40,619 nt of DNA from Spirosoma oryzae (GTDB lineage Bacteria; Bacteroidota; Bacteroidia; Cytophagales; Spirosomataceae), in the NCBI RefSeq assembly GCF_003002825.1, contig NZ_PVTE01000038.1:1-40619 (forward strand). The letters are read 5' to 3'. This document shows positions 8,855 through 16,998 of this stretch, one piece after another. The translations under genes and the position numbers were made by a program. Within the stretch, counting starts at the first letter, position 1; every line of letters begins with the position of its first letter. The notes under the pieces are model-generated. The model made no database searches, was not told where the DNA came from, and saw only the letters and a program-made list of their open reading frames with translations.

Positions 8855-10516
8855 TTAATTCTCCGCCAGATACTTATGCACAAAGCTGACGGCCATAGCC
8901 CCTTCGCCAACGGCGGAGGCTACGCGGTTCATGGCACCGGCGCGCACGTCGCCCGCAGCAAAAATGCCGGGACTACAGGTTTCCAGCACGAAAGGCTCGC
9001 GGCTTTGCTTCCAGACGCGCTTGTACTCGGCATATCTACCCATGTCACGTCCGGTGGCAATAAAACCTTTCGGGTCTTTGATGATGTCCATTTCGATCCA
9101 GTCGGTCAGGGGTTTAGCGCCGATGAAAATGAATACACCGCTGGCCGGTTCCGTTTTTTGTTCGTGCGTGTCCATGTTTTCCAGCACCACGCATTCCAGT
9201 CGTTCATTACCGGTAGCCGAGACAACCTCCGTGCAGCTTAGTACGTGAATGTTTGGCGTATTGCTGATCTGGTCGATCAGGTACTGCGACATAGTTTCCG
9301 ACAGGTCGGGGCGACGGATGCAGATGTACACATCCGAGGCCGTGCGGGAGAGATACATGGCCCCCTGCCCCGCTGAATTGCCACCACCAACGACGTAAAC
9401 CGGCTTTCCTCTGAACGCCAGCGCTTCTGTGGTTGCTGCTCCATAATAGACCCCCGCGCCGGTAAACTTGTCGAGGCTTTCGTTTTCCAGCGTCCGGTAC
9501 GAAACGCCCGTGCTGAGCACGATGGCCCGCGCGACAACTTCGCTATCGTCGGCCATGCGGATGTGCTTGTACTGCCCCTCCGAATGAATCGATACAACTT
9601 CCTGCGGAGCGAGAAACTCGACCCCGAACCGTTGCGCCTGCGTAATGGCCCGGCGCGTCAGATCAGACCCGCTCAGTCCGTTCGGGAAGCCCAGGTAGTT
9701 CTCGATGCGTGAACTTGTTCCAGCCTGCCCGCCCGGTGCGCGCTTGTCGATCAAAATTGTCTTTAACCCTTCCGAGCCACCGTAAACGGCAGCCGCCAGC
9801 CCCGCCGGTCCGGCACCGATAATCGCCAGGTCGTACAGGCTTTCGTTGGCCGTTGGCTTCAGGCCCAGCTTTTCGCCGACGTCGACCAGTTCTGGTTTCG
9901 GCAAAGCCGTCCCGTCGCCCAGCACCACGACCGGCAAGTCCGCCCGACTTAGTTTGTGCAGATCAAGCAGTTCCTGCGCCTGCGGATCGTTCTCGATGTC
10001 GAGCCACTGATACGGAAACAGGTTGCCTGCCAGAAAATCCTTCAGCGCGTGCGACTGTGGCGAAAACTGGTAGCCAATCAATCGCAGCCCCTCGAACGTG
10101 GGCCGGTAGTTTGATTGCCAGTCGCTGAGCAGATCGTCGAGAACAGGATACAGTTTCTCCTGGGGCGGGTCCCAGGGTTTGGCAATGTAATAATCGAGTT
10201 GTACTTCGTTGATGGCCCGCACAGCGGCATCGATGTCGGAGTACGCCGTTAGCAGGGCGCGTTTGGCATTCGGGAAAATCCGGCGCGCTTCGGCCAGAAA
10301 CGCGACACCCGTCATCTGCGGCATCCGCTGATCCGACAGAAACAGGGCAACTTCCTCCCCTTTCTTTTTCAGCTCGCCTAATGACTCAAGCGCTTCGGTC
10401 GCCGAGGTTGTCGCCAGCACCCGGTACTGCTTACGGTATTTCTGCCGCAGATCGTGCTGAATCGCCTGCAACACCTGCGGATCGTCGTCAATGGAAACTA
10501 TGATGGGAAGACGCAT
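8855..10516 (-). CDS. Response regulator fused to a thioredoxin-reductase-like flavoprotein lacking the CxxC
   Basis: This 553-residue protein has three parts. Residues 1-125 are a receiver domain with D10-D12, phosphoacceptor D62 in FLSDQRMP, T90 and K113. Residues about 140-220 look like a glutaredoxin/thioredoxin fold in which the CxxC position reads SPQS. Residues 228-553 are a FAD/NAD(P)H domain of the thioredoxin reductase family, with GAGPAG at 234-239, GGQAGTSSRIENYLGFP, the nucleotide motif VVGGGNSAGQ at 375-384, and a C-terminal GIFAAGDVR. Where thioredoxin reductase has its redox-active CATC, this protein reads YYGAATTEA. It therefore cannot be a normal disulfide reductase; NAD(P)H oxidation coupled to another acceptor, or redox sensing, is more likely (inference). 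It follows the histidine kinase gene on the same strand after 84 bases, so the two probably form a pair. Confidence 0.85.
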   Translation of the reverse strand: MRLPIIVSIDDDPQVLQAIQHDLRQKYRKQYRVLATTSATEALESLGELKKKGEEVALFLSDQRMPQMTGVAFLAEARRIFPNAKRALLTAYSDIDAAVRAINEVQLDYYIAKPWDPPQEKLYPVLDDLLSDWQSNYRPTFEGLRLIGYQFSPQSHALKDFLAGNLFPYQWLDIENDPQAQELLDLHKLSRADLPVVVLGDGTALPKPELVDVGEKLGLKPTANESLYDLAIIGAGPAGLAAAVYGGSEGLKTILIDKRAPGGQAGTSSRIENYLGFPNGLSGSDLTRRAITQAQRFGVEFLAPQEVVSIHSEGQYKHIRMADDSEVVARAIVLSTGVSYRTLENESLDKFTGAGVYYGAATTEALAFRGKPVYVVGGGNSAGQGAMYLSRTASDVYICIRRPDLSETMSQYLIDQISNTPNIHVLSCTEVVSATGNERLECVVLENMDTHEQKTEPASGVFIFIGAKPLTDWIEMDIIKDPKGFIATGRDMGRYAEYKRVWKQSREPFVLETCSPGIFAAGDVRAGAMNRVASAVGEGAMAVSFVHKYLAEN

Positions 10517-10521
10517 GAGCT

Positions 10522-10600
10522 ATTGATTGAGTGATCGAATGATTGAGTGATGGAATAAGCTGACGCGTGCTGCCATTCAATCACTCAATCATTCGATCAT
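10522..10600. repeat. Intergenic inverted repeat, GATTGAGTGA family, inside the kinase-regulator operon
   Basis: The left arm (about 10,522-10,555) contains gatcgaatgattgagtgat. The right arm (10,575-10,600) is its reverse complement over about 24 bases with one mismatch. Arm words are shared with 18,429-18,499 and 35,239-35,274. It fills the whole 84-base gap between the kinase and regulator genes and abuts the kinase stop codon. It may shape the mRNA between the two genes. Confidence 0.8.
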
Positions 10601-11995
10601 TTAATTGATCGGTAAGCAAATACTAAACTCGGTATGGCCGGGTTGGGAAGCGACCTTTATGGAGCCGTTGTGGTGGTTGACAATGCCCTGCACGATGTCG
10701 AGCCCAAGCCCGGTGCCCTTTCCGATTTCCTTTGTCGTAAAGAACGGGTCGAAGATGGAGTCGCGAATGTCGTCGGGAATGCCGGTGCCGGTGTCGCTGA
10801 TTTTTGTCAGAACAAATGTCAGGCCGTCGTTATGGTGCTCGACTTCGCTGGAGATGGTCAGTTCCCCCCCGTCGGGCATGGCGTCAATAGCGTTGTCGAT
10901 CAGGTTGGTCCAGACCTGATTCAGCTCACCCGGCCAGCCACAGACCGCTGGCAAATCGTTGGCCAGATTCAGCATAACCGTGACCTTGCTGCCTTTGACC
11001 TTGTGATCCAGCAGGGTCAGCGTACTGCGGATACCTTCGCCCAGATCGACCGTCGTTTTGCCCGCCCCCCGGTCCATATGCGTGTAGTTTTTGATCGACC
11101 CGACCAACGTACCGATCCGCTCCGACGCGTCGCTGATATCGCGTACCAGCGACTGCGTCACCAGGTTATTGACGATCCAGCTTGTCACGCCACTGATATT
11201 GTCAGGACCGACCTGGTCGAGCAGCCAGTTCAGGTCGTCGGTCGTAAAGCCGAACTCAATAAGTGGCCCGACCAGATCCAGATTACCACTATCGACGCCG
11301 TAATCGTCGAGCCAGTCGGTCAGTTCGTCTTCGTAGCTACTGCGCTCCAGCAGGCTAAGCTGAAGCGCTTTCTGATCGAGTTTTTTAAACAGCTGCTCAT
11401 TGACGATATCGACTTTATCGTCGGCTAGTTGCAGGTGCATGATCTGCTTGAAGGCGTCGGGCGTGGCTCGCAAATGCGCTTTCATCGTCTCGGCCGATCG
11501 GACAATGGCGGCCACCGGATTGTTCAACTCATGCGCCAGTCCCGCCGATAGCCGCCCCAGCGACGCCATCTTGTCTTCCTGCTGTGTGTAGCGGGTGAAA
11601 TTGCGCACCCGGGTCGTCATCTGCTGCACCAGTACCTCCGTCAGTTCATAATGCAGGCAGGCCATATCCCGCAGCTTGTCGCGATGCACCTGTAACACCT
11701 GCGACGTACTCTCGGCTACTATCCGGTTCGGGATGCTGGTCATGCGCGAGTACGGCAAAGCCCCCAGAATACCGTACTTGTCATACACGGCAATATCGTC
11801 TTCGGGGCCGTTTTGTCCGGTGTCGATCACGATACGCCCGTCGAGCACCAGCGTCAGGTGGTTGACCGTTTCGCCAGGTTTTACCAGCACCGTCCCCGCG
11901 TTGATGCGCTGCTCCTCCCCGTTGTCGATCAGCCACTGCAACTGTTCGTCGGGGACGTTGGCAAAGACCGGAAACTGTCGAAGTTGTTCAAGCAT
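10601..11995 (-). CDS. Soluble sensor histidine kinase with N-terminal cyclic-nucleotide-binding domain
   Basis: This 464-residue protein has no membrane segment or signal peptide. Residues about 5-115 form a cNMP-binding/Crp-type domain (FANVPDEQLQWLIDNGEEQR, then GTVLVKPGETVNHLTLVLDG). A linker leads to a HisKA domain with phosphoacceptor H155 in SAGLAHELNNPVAAIVRSAE. The C-terminal HATPase has an N-box (LIDNAIDAMPDGGEL), a G1 box (DTGTGIPDD) and a G2 box (GKGTGLGLDI). It should phosphorylate D62 of the REC-flavoprotein encoded just downstream. The cNMP domain may bind a nucleotide or only serve as a protein-interaction module, since a diagnostic phosphate-binding cassette is not obvious. 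The ATG precedes the first domain directly. Confidence 0.88.
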   Translation of the reverse strand: MLEQLRQFPVFANVPDEQLQWLIDNGEEQRINAGTVLVKPGETVNHLTLVLDGRIVIDTGQNGPEDDIAVYDKYGILGALPYSRMTSIPNRIVAESTSQVLQVHRDKLRDMACLHYELTEVLVQQMTTRVRNFTRYTQQEDKMASLGRLSAGLAHELNNPVAAIVRSAETMKAHLRATPDAFKQIMHLQLADDKVDIVNEQLFKKLDQKALQLSLLERSSYEDELTDWLDDYGVDSGNLDLVGPLIEFGFTTDDLNWLLDQVGPDNISGVTSWIVNNLVTQSLVRDISDASERIGTLVGSIKNYTHMDRGAGKTTVDLGEGIRSTLTLLDHKVKGSKVTVMLNLANDLPAVCGWPGELNQVWTNLIDNAIDAMPDGGELTISSEVEHHNDGLTFVLTKISDTGTGIPDDIRDSIFDPFFTTKEIGKGTGLGLDIVQGIVNHHNGSIKVASQPGHTEFSICLPIN

Positions 11996-12101
11996 GATTA
12001 TGCGGTTGCGTTCATACGGAAACCCAAATTCAAGGAATTAGTTGGCGAACTATTAGTGGTTTGTCAACGTCCGGTAGACAGCCATTTTTCGTTTATCCGT
12101 T

Positions 12102-13019
12102 ATGCGCCCTACTCTGCTGCTCCTGTTTGGCTTACTCGCCCTCTCCTTCCGGCCCGATAAGCCCGCCTATCGTCTGTACGACGCGAAAATCAAAGCCGTT
12201 TCGTACGAGCAGCTACTGCGCCGGGCTGCCAATGCCGACGTGGTGCTTTTTGGCGAGCTGCATAACAATCCGATTTGTCACTGGCTCGAATTACAATTGG
12301 CGAAAGACCTGGCCGAACAGAAAAAAGGGCAACTTGTGTTGGGAGCCGAGATGTTCGAAACCGACAATCAGGTGGCCTTAACCGACTACGTGCAAGGTCG
12401 CAGCAGCGACAAGGAGTTTGCCGCGCAGGCCCGGCTGTGGCCTAATTACGACACCGATTACAAACCGCTGACCACGCTGGCTCGTGCGCAGAAACTACCG
12501 TTCGTGGCGACGAACATCCCCCGGCGCTACGCTACGCTGGTGGCCCGCAACGGCCTGTCGTCGCTGGACACAGTCTCCGCAGCAACCAAGCGACTTATCG
12601 CCCCACTACCTCTAACCGTCGACCTGACGCGGCCGGGTTATAAGGCCATGATGGAGATGATGGGTGGTTCAGGACACGGCAGCAGTGGTGCGCCAAACCC
12701 ACACGGCAGCACAATTGATATGGCGGCCAACTTCGCCCGCGCTCAGGCGATCAAAGATGCCACGATGGCGTATTTCATTCTCCAGAACCGCAAGCCCGGC
12801 CAAACCTTGCTACATATCAATGGTGACTATCACTCGAAAAACTTCGACGGTATCGTCGGCTACCTGCGCGATATGGCCGGCCCTTCGCTGAAAATTCTGA
12901 CCATATCCTCCGTCGATGTTCCTGACCCTGAAAAACCGAAAGCCGACAGTGAAACGAACCTGAACCAGTTAGCCGATTTCATCCTTGCCATTCCTTCAGA
13001 CATGACCAAGACCTATTAA
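12102..13019 (+). CDS. ChaN-family protein (iron/heme-related, DUF399)
   Basis: This 305-residue protein matches the ChaN family, whose characterised member binds heme and is linked to iron uptake in Campylobacter. The signature VVLFGELHNNPICHWLEL is at about residues 47-64. Later conserved segments include GAEMFETDNQ, TNIPRRYA and LLHINGDYHSKNFDGIVGYL. A hydrophobic N terminus (MRPTLLLLFGLLALSF) should direct export. There is no lipobox cysteine, unlike the ChaN lipoproteins, so it may be soluble in the periplasm or anchored by the uncleaved segment. The gene is divergent from the histidine kinase and convergent with the toroid gene. No iron transporter is next to it. Confidence 0.75.
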   Translation: MRPTLLLLFGLLALSFRPDKPAYRLYDAKIKAVSYEQLLRRAANADVVLFGELHNNPICHWLELQLAKDLAEQKKGQLVLGAEMFETDNQVALTDYVQGRSSDKEFAAQARLWPNYDTDYKPLTTLARAQKLPFVATNIPRRYATLVARNGLSSLDTVSAATKRLIAPLPLTVDLTRPGYKAMMEMMGGSGHGSSGAPNPHGSTIDMAANFARAQAIKDATMAYFILQNRKPGQTLLHINGDYHSKNFDGIVGYLRDMAGPSLKILTISSVDVPDPEKPKADSETNLNQLADFILAIPSDMTKTY

Positions 13020-13127
13020 CCGGCAGGGGGCTAACAATAACGAGTGAAATAATCCGCCCGGCACCCGACGGCCGGTCTTTGTCTATAGAGGTATGAGCTT
13101 GTAAGGAAAAGCCACGTATCTGAAGTC
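13020..13127. other. Gap after the ChaN-like gene
   Basis: A weak 5-bp hairpin (ccggc...gccgg near 13,061-13,077) followed by a short T-rich stretch may be a poor terminator. Otherwise only the approach to the large inverted repeat is seen. Confidence 0.25.
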
Positions 13128-13283
13128 GGCACGGCTATGTAGCCTGGACCGGTCCGCCGGCGCGGGTCCACGTCCGGGTGGCCGCGTAGCGGCCTGAAAA
13201 GCTACCGCCTGCTTCACTTGGCCTGACGGCCACCCGGACGTGGACCCGCGCCGGCGGACCGGTCCAGGCTACATAGCCGTGCC
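13128..13283. repeat. Perfect 56-bp inverted repeat
   Basis: The left arm at 13,128-13,183 and the right arm at 13,228-13,283 are exact reverse complements over 56 bases. The arm starts ggcacggctatgtagcctgg. The 44-nt loop can itself form a small hairpin (gtagc/gctac). The repeat lies between convergent genes and stops three bases before the stop codon of the toroid gene. A diverged relative is at 6361-6475. A perfect match this long implies recent formation or continuing correction between the arms. There is no transposase inside, so it is not a complete IS; a MITE-like origin or a bidirectional terminator role is possible. Confidence 0.95.
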
Positions 13284-13286
13284 AGA

Positions 13287-14339
13287 CTACTCGTGCAGCA
13301 TACTATATTCCAGCACCAGTGCCCAGCAGTGCGCGTCGCAGTGCCAGCGCATCTGCGTGATCGGGCGATGCGCCCATCGGCGGAGCCACGGTGTTTCATA
13401 GGCCGTCAACAGTCCGGCGATAAAGAAATTAAACCCGGCGAAATCCGCTTCGATAGCCTCCGTGTCAATCACCGGCGGACGTTCCCCCAATCGCAATAAC
13501 GTAGTGGCCAGTACGATCTGTTCGAGCCGGTTTGTCGCCTGATTAAGTAGCTGCCGGGCATCGGCGATGAGTTGCGAACGGACCGGCTCCAGTTCAGGAA
13601 TGGCGAATGCCTGCATGAGCCGACTTATGTGGTAAGCAATCAGCGACGGACGGGCGTAGTGGGGTGCGCAGCCAAACGGATCGCTGCGGTACCGGCCCGA
13701 CCGGATGATGTCACGCAGATACGTCAGCGAATCGGCATCATGCTGATTGCGGGGCAAGTCGTATTCGTACACACAGTACAGCAGATTACTGAGGGCGCAG
13801 GCGTCGAAATCGATGGGCATGGTCTTGCCGAACCAGGTCGAATACGCGCGTAATGACTGGTAGGCCGGGAAGGTATTCCGTACCCAGTACACCGCCCCGT
13901 TGGCGTGTTGCGTCAGTTTTTTTTTGAGCCACAACAGTGCTGCTTCGTCGGGCGTCGTGGTCAGGTACACCATCGCCGTATCGTCGATGTCGTCAGGAAT
14001 GCGAAAATGATCGAATCGTCCAAACAGGTGGCCGTTGGGAAAATGCCGCGAAGGTTTGGTTGGCCAGAAATTATACGTGTCCAGCCCGTCCTTGTTTTTG
14101 AACAGCGGGTACGCGTCGACGGCTTTTCGGGTAACGTCATCAACGAGCGCCTGCCCCTCGGCTGGCAATATTGGTCGTAACCGCTGCAAGGTAAAGACCG
14201 TGACTGCCGTAAAAAAAACGTTGGTATCTGCCCGCGCGTAGCGAAGACTACGATTACGCCGAACCGACGGAAACAGCCCGTCAGTCTGTTGAAGCCGGGC
14301 GATCTGACGCAGTATGTCGACGGGCGAAAGAGTAGTCAT
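13287..14339 (-). CDS. Terpene-cyclase-like alpha-alpha toroid protein with a DxDD motif
   Basis: This 350-residue cytosolic-looking protein has no signal peptide. Repeated helical units of similar flavour are visible: RADTNVFFTAVTVFTLQRL (36-54), PDDIDDTAMVYL (115-126), and a later DFDACALSNLLYCVYEY. The middle unit matches the class II terpene cyclase acid motif DxDDTA of squalene-hopene and copalyl diphosphate cyclases (D117-I-D119-D120-T-A-M). The protein is much shorter than squalene-hopene cyclase (about 630) and has no recognised second domain or DDxxD motif. It may be a minimal class II cyclase, or a related toroid protein with another function. No prenyl synthase is adjacent. It is divergent from the GlmU-like gene across about 71 bases. 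Confidence 0.55.
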   Translation of the reverse strand: MTTLSPVDILRQIARLQQTDGLFPSVRRNRSLRYARADTNVFFTAVTVFTLQRLRPILPAEGQALVDDVTRKAVDAYPLFKNKDGLDTYNFWPTKPSRHFPNGHLFGRFDHFRIPDDIDDTAMVYLTTTPDEAALLWLKKKLTQHANGAVYWVRNTFPAYQSLRAYSTWFGKTMPIDFDACALSNLLYCVYEYDLPRNQHDADSLTYLRDIIRSGRYRSDPFGCAPHYARPSLIAYHISRLMQAFAIPELEPVRSQLIADARQLLNQATNRLEQIVLATTLLRLGERPPVIDTEAIEADFAGFNFFIAGLLTAYETPWLRRWAHRPITQMRWHCDAHCWALVLEYSMLHE

Positions 14340-14410
14340 TTGGTAACAAAGAGACTACTTTTTTCTGGATAAAGGTTGGATATTTACGACCTGATTTTTC
14401 TGCTCCACTC

Positions 14411-15622
14411 ATGGCTACGCTGATTTTATTCGACGATCCCGCTCTCCGCACATCCCTGCTGCCACTGACCTTTACACGGCCAGTAGCCGGCATCCGATTC
14501 GGTATTCAGACACTGACTGAAAAGTGGGCTGGCTGGCTGGAGCAAACCCCATCGTTCCTGACGGAAGCGTACCTGAGCGTTAAGTTTCCGATGCAGCCGT
14601 CGGACGACAATCTGTACGTCAACGGCGCGGTTTGTCCAACACCGGCCCTTGTCGACGCCCTGAACGAACTAGCGACGGGGCATGGCCTGCGCGATAGCGA
14701 TGGGCTGGTACTCGCCGTCCGAACGCCACATGCCTTGTCGCAGGCACCCGACATCACCGACGCTTACCACTGGCAGCCGTTTGCTGAACCGCTAACCGTG
14801 CTGCGGCACCTGTGGGACATTTTCGTTGAAAACGGCGATCAGATTCGGGCAGATTTCAAGCGACTCACCGAAGGCCGGACTTCCGAGCCGATCACCGATC
14901 CATTTACCCGCGTCTATGCACCCGAGAACGTTTTTGTCGAACCGGGCGCAACTATCCGGGCGGCTATTCTCAACGCTGAAGGTGGCCCCATCTACATCGG
15001 CAAAAACGCGACGATCAGCGAAGGTAGTATCGTCATCGGGCCGTTCTCACTGGGTGAAGGGTCGACGGTGAACTGGGGTGGGAAGATGCGGTCGAACACG
15101 ACGATCGGCCCGTTCTGCAAAGTAGGTGGCGAGGTTGGCAACTCCGTATTCTTCGGCTACAGCAACAAAGGCCACGATGGGTTCCTGGGCAATTCGATTA
15201 TCGGCGAATGGTGTAATCTGGGTGCCAACGTCAACAACTCGAACCTGAAGAACGACTACAGCAACGTCAAAATTTACCATTACGGTACGAAGCAGTTGGA
15301 AGATACGGGTCGGCCATTCTGCGGGCTGACTATGGCCGACTACACCAAAGCGGGCATCAGCACGATGTTCAACACCGGTACGGTTGTCGGTGTCAGCGTC
15401 AACGTGTTTGGGGGCGGTTTTCAGTACAAACACATCCCGTCGTTTTCGTGGGGTGGTGCCGCCGACGGGTTTACTACCTATCGACTCGACAAGGCGATGC
15501 AGGTAGCTGCCGAAGCGTATGCCCGACGGAATCGCCCGTTCGATGAGGTCGAAAAAAACATTTTACGGGCTATCTTTGACCAAAGCCACAGCCTTCCTCC
15601 CGAACCGTTGTTTTCATTTTAA
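14411..15622 (+). CDS. GlmU-like putative sugar nucleotidyltransferase/acyltransferase of the Bacteroidota type
   Basis: This 403-residue protein matches the alternative GlmU-like family of Bacteroidota (TIGR03991 type). The N terminus, LFDDPALRTSLLPLTFTRPV then IRFGIQTLTEKW, is typical of that family and resembles a reduced nucleotidyltransferase domain. From about residue 165 a left-handed beta-helix of hexapeptide repeats begins (IYIGKNATISEGSIVIGPFS, later GHDGFLGNSIIGEWCNLGAN). The family is thought to make or modify UDP-N-acetylglucosamine for the envelope, but its activity is less certain than that of classical GlmU. The ATG fits the family start. A repeat-filled 107-base gap separates it from the polymerase subunit gene downstream. 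Confidence 0.85.
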   Translation: MATLILFDDPALRTSLLPLTFTRPVAGIRFGIQTLTEKWAGWLEQTPSFLTEAYLSVKFPMQPSDDNLYVNGAVCPTPALVDALNELATGHGLRDSDGLVLAVRTPHALSQAPDITDAYHWQPFAEPLTVLRHLWDIFVENGDQIRADFKRLTEGRTSEPITDPFTRVYAPENVFVEPGATIRAAILNAEGGPIYIGKNATISEGSIVIGPFSLGEGSTVNWGGKMRSNTTIGPFCKVGGEVGNSVFFGYSNKGHDGFLGNSIIGEWCNLGANVNNSNLKNDYSNVKIYHYGTKQLEDTGRPFCGLTMADYTKAGISTMFNTGTVVGVSVNVFGGGFQYKHIPSFSWGGAADGFTTYRLDKAMQVAAEAYARRNRPFDEVEKNILRAIFDQSHSLPPEPLFSF

Positions 15623-15626
15623 GTAC

Positions 15627-15729
15627 AGTATTCGGTTTTCAGTTTACGGTTTTAACCGCTCCCGATCACGCGTCTCGAACAGGGAACCACACAGCACCGT
15701 AAACCGTAACCTGTATACCGTAAAACCGT
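15627..15729. repeat. Intergenic inverted repeat, ACGGTTT family
   Basis: Left-hand words (tattcggttttcagtttacg) and right-hand words (caccgtaaaccgtaacctg, then ataccgtaaaaccg) are reverse complements at word level, but less exactly than the copy at 8741. It fills the gap between the GlmU-like gene and holB and ends at the holB start codon. Confidence 0.65.
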
Positions 15730-16842
15730 ATGCAATTCTCCGATATCGTAGGGCAGGACGCCGTTCAGCAGTTGTTGCTTCGGGCGGTGCAGACAAACCA
15801 TCTGGCCCACGCGCTGCTGTTCGATGGCCCGACGGGCAGTGCAAATCTGGCCCTAGCGCTGGCGCTGGCTCAGTATGTCAACTGCGAGGACAAACAAGCG
15901 ACCGATTCATGCGGTCGGTGCGCGTCCTGCGTGAAGATGCAGAAGCTGGTTCATCCCGACCTGCACCTGGTGTTTCCGGTTGCCAATCTGGCTAAGGGAA
16001 AGACCTCGGAAGCGTACCTAACCGACTTCCGCAAGTTTCTCCTCGAACAGCCGTACCGCACCCTACCCGACTGGCTCGAAACCATCGGTGCCGACAACAA
16101 GCAGGGTAATATCTCGGCCGAAGAAGCGCGCTCGATTCTGCAAAAGCTGTCGCTAAAAGCGTACGAGGGGCCGTACAAGATCATGCTGATCTGGTTGCCG
16201 GAGCTGATGAACGTATCGTCGGCCAACGCGCTGCTGAAAGTGCTGGAAGAACCACCCGCACAGACGCTGTTTCTGCTCGTAACCAATCAAGCCGATAAGC
16301 TGCTGATTACAATCCTGTCGCGGACGCAGCGCGTGGGCGTACCCGCCTTCGCCGACGACGATATCGCGACGCACCTGCGGCAACACCTCAACCTCGACGA
16401 AACCACTGCCCGGCGTATCGCTTATCTGGCCGACGGTAACCTGGCCGAAGCACTACAGCTGAGTACACAGGAAGGCACCGACGACGAACACGCTTGGTTT
16501 GCCGAGTGGATGCGCGACTGCTACCGGCAGGATCTGGCCAAGCTGGTCAAGCAGGCGGATCAGTTCGACGGATTCAGCAAGGAGAAACAGAAAGGACTGT
16601 TCGACTACAGCATTCGCCTGTGCCGCGATCTGTTTCTGTGGCAACAGGGCGCGGGAGCCTTGCTTCGCCTACCCGACGACGAAATGGCTTTCGTGAAGAA
16701 CTTTGCCAAGGTGTTGACCACGGCTCATGTCGAGCGTATCGTTACCGATCTGAATCAGGCGGCCTACCACATCGAACGAAATGCCCGCGCCAAGATGGTC
16801 ATGCTCGATTTGTCACTTACCTTCACCCGACTTATAAAATGA
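15730..16842 (+). CDS. holB: DNA polymerase III delta prime subunit
   Basis: This 370-residue AAA+ protein belongs to the clamp-loader family. Seen: the start FSDIVGQDAVQQLLLRAV, a degenerate Walker A region (FDGPTGSANLALALALAQ, with no lysine), a zinc-binding set of cysteines at 52, 61, 64 and 67, and the family segment ISAEEARSILQKLSLKAYEG then NALLKVLEEPPAQTLFLLVT. The arginine finger position reads LSRTQRV. Loss of the catalytic Walker lysine fits delta prime, the stator of the loader, rather than the DnaX motor. It helps load the sliding clamp at replication forks. The ATG is at the canonical family start. Confidence 0.9.
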   Translation: MQFSDIVGQDAVQQLLLRAVQTNHLAHALLFDGPTGSANLALALALAQYVNCEDKQATDSCGRCASCVKMQKLVHPDLHLVFPVANLAKGKTSEAYLTDFRKFLLEQPYRTLPDWLETIGADNKQGNISAEEARSILQKLSLKAYEGPYKIMLIWLPELMNVSSANALLKVLEEPPAQTLFLLVTNQADKLLITILSRTQRVGVPAFADDDIATHLRQHLNLDETTARRIAYLADGNLAEALQLSTQEGTDDEHAWFAEWMRDCYRQDLAKLVKQADQFDGFSKEKQKGLFDYSIRLCRDLFLWQQGAGALLRLPDDEMAFVKNFAKVLTTAHVERIVTDLNQAAYHIERNARAKMVMLDLSLTFTRLIK

Positions 16843-16988
16843 GTTGTAGAGTTTTAGAGTTGGAGAGTTTTACAGTTGTAAAGTTGTAGAGTTGCGGTTC
16901 CCCGACGGGACTGGCGCGTTCTGTTTGCGGCCGGATGGGCTGACGCGCCAGCTAACTTTACGACTATCCAACTCTAAAACTCTACAAC
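16843..16988. repeat. Intergenic inverted repeat, TAGAGTT family, with nested hairpin
   Basis: Outer arms at 16,843-16,864 and 16,967-16,988 are exact reverse complements over 22 bases (gttgtagagttttagagttg and on). The left arm continues as an internal series of similar words (gagagttttacagttg, aagttgtagagttg). A second exact pair, ctggcgcgt/acgcgccag (16,911-16,919 and 16,943-16,951), is nested inside. The element fills the gap between holB and the rimB-like gene. Confidence 0.85.
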
Positions 16989-16998
16989 TACAAAGAAG

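Noticed and set aside
8855..10516. Ordinary thioredoxin reductase
   Set aside because: Both CxxC positions are replaced, and a receiver domain is fused in front.
10522..10600. Possible CRISPR repeats
   Set aside because: The repeated words form one inverted pair, with no series of direct repeats and unique spacers and no cas genes.
10634..11428. A 264-codon plus-strand frame inside the histidine kinase gene
   Set aside because: It is the complement of conserved kinase sequence and has no recognisable motif.
13128..13283. A complete insertion sequence
   Set aside because: There is no transposase and no open frame between the arms, only a 44-base loop.
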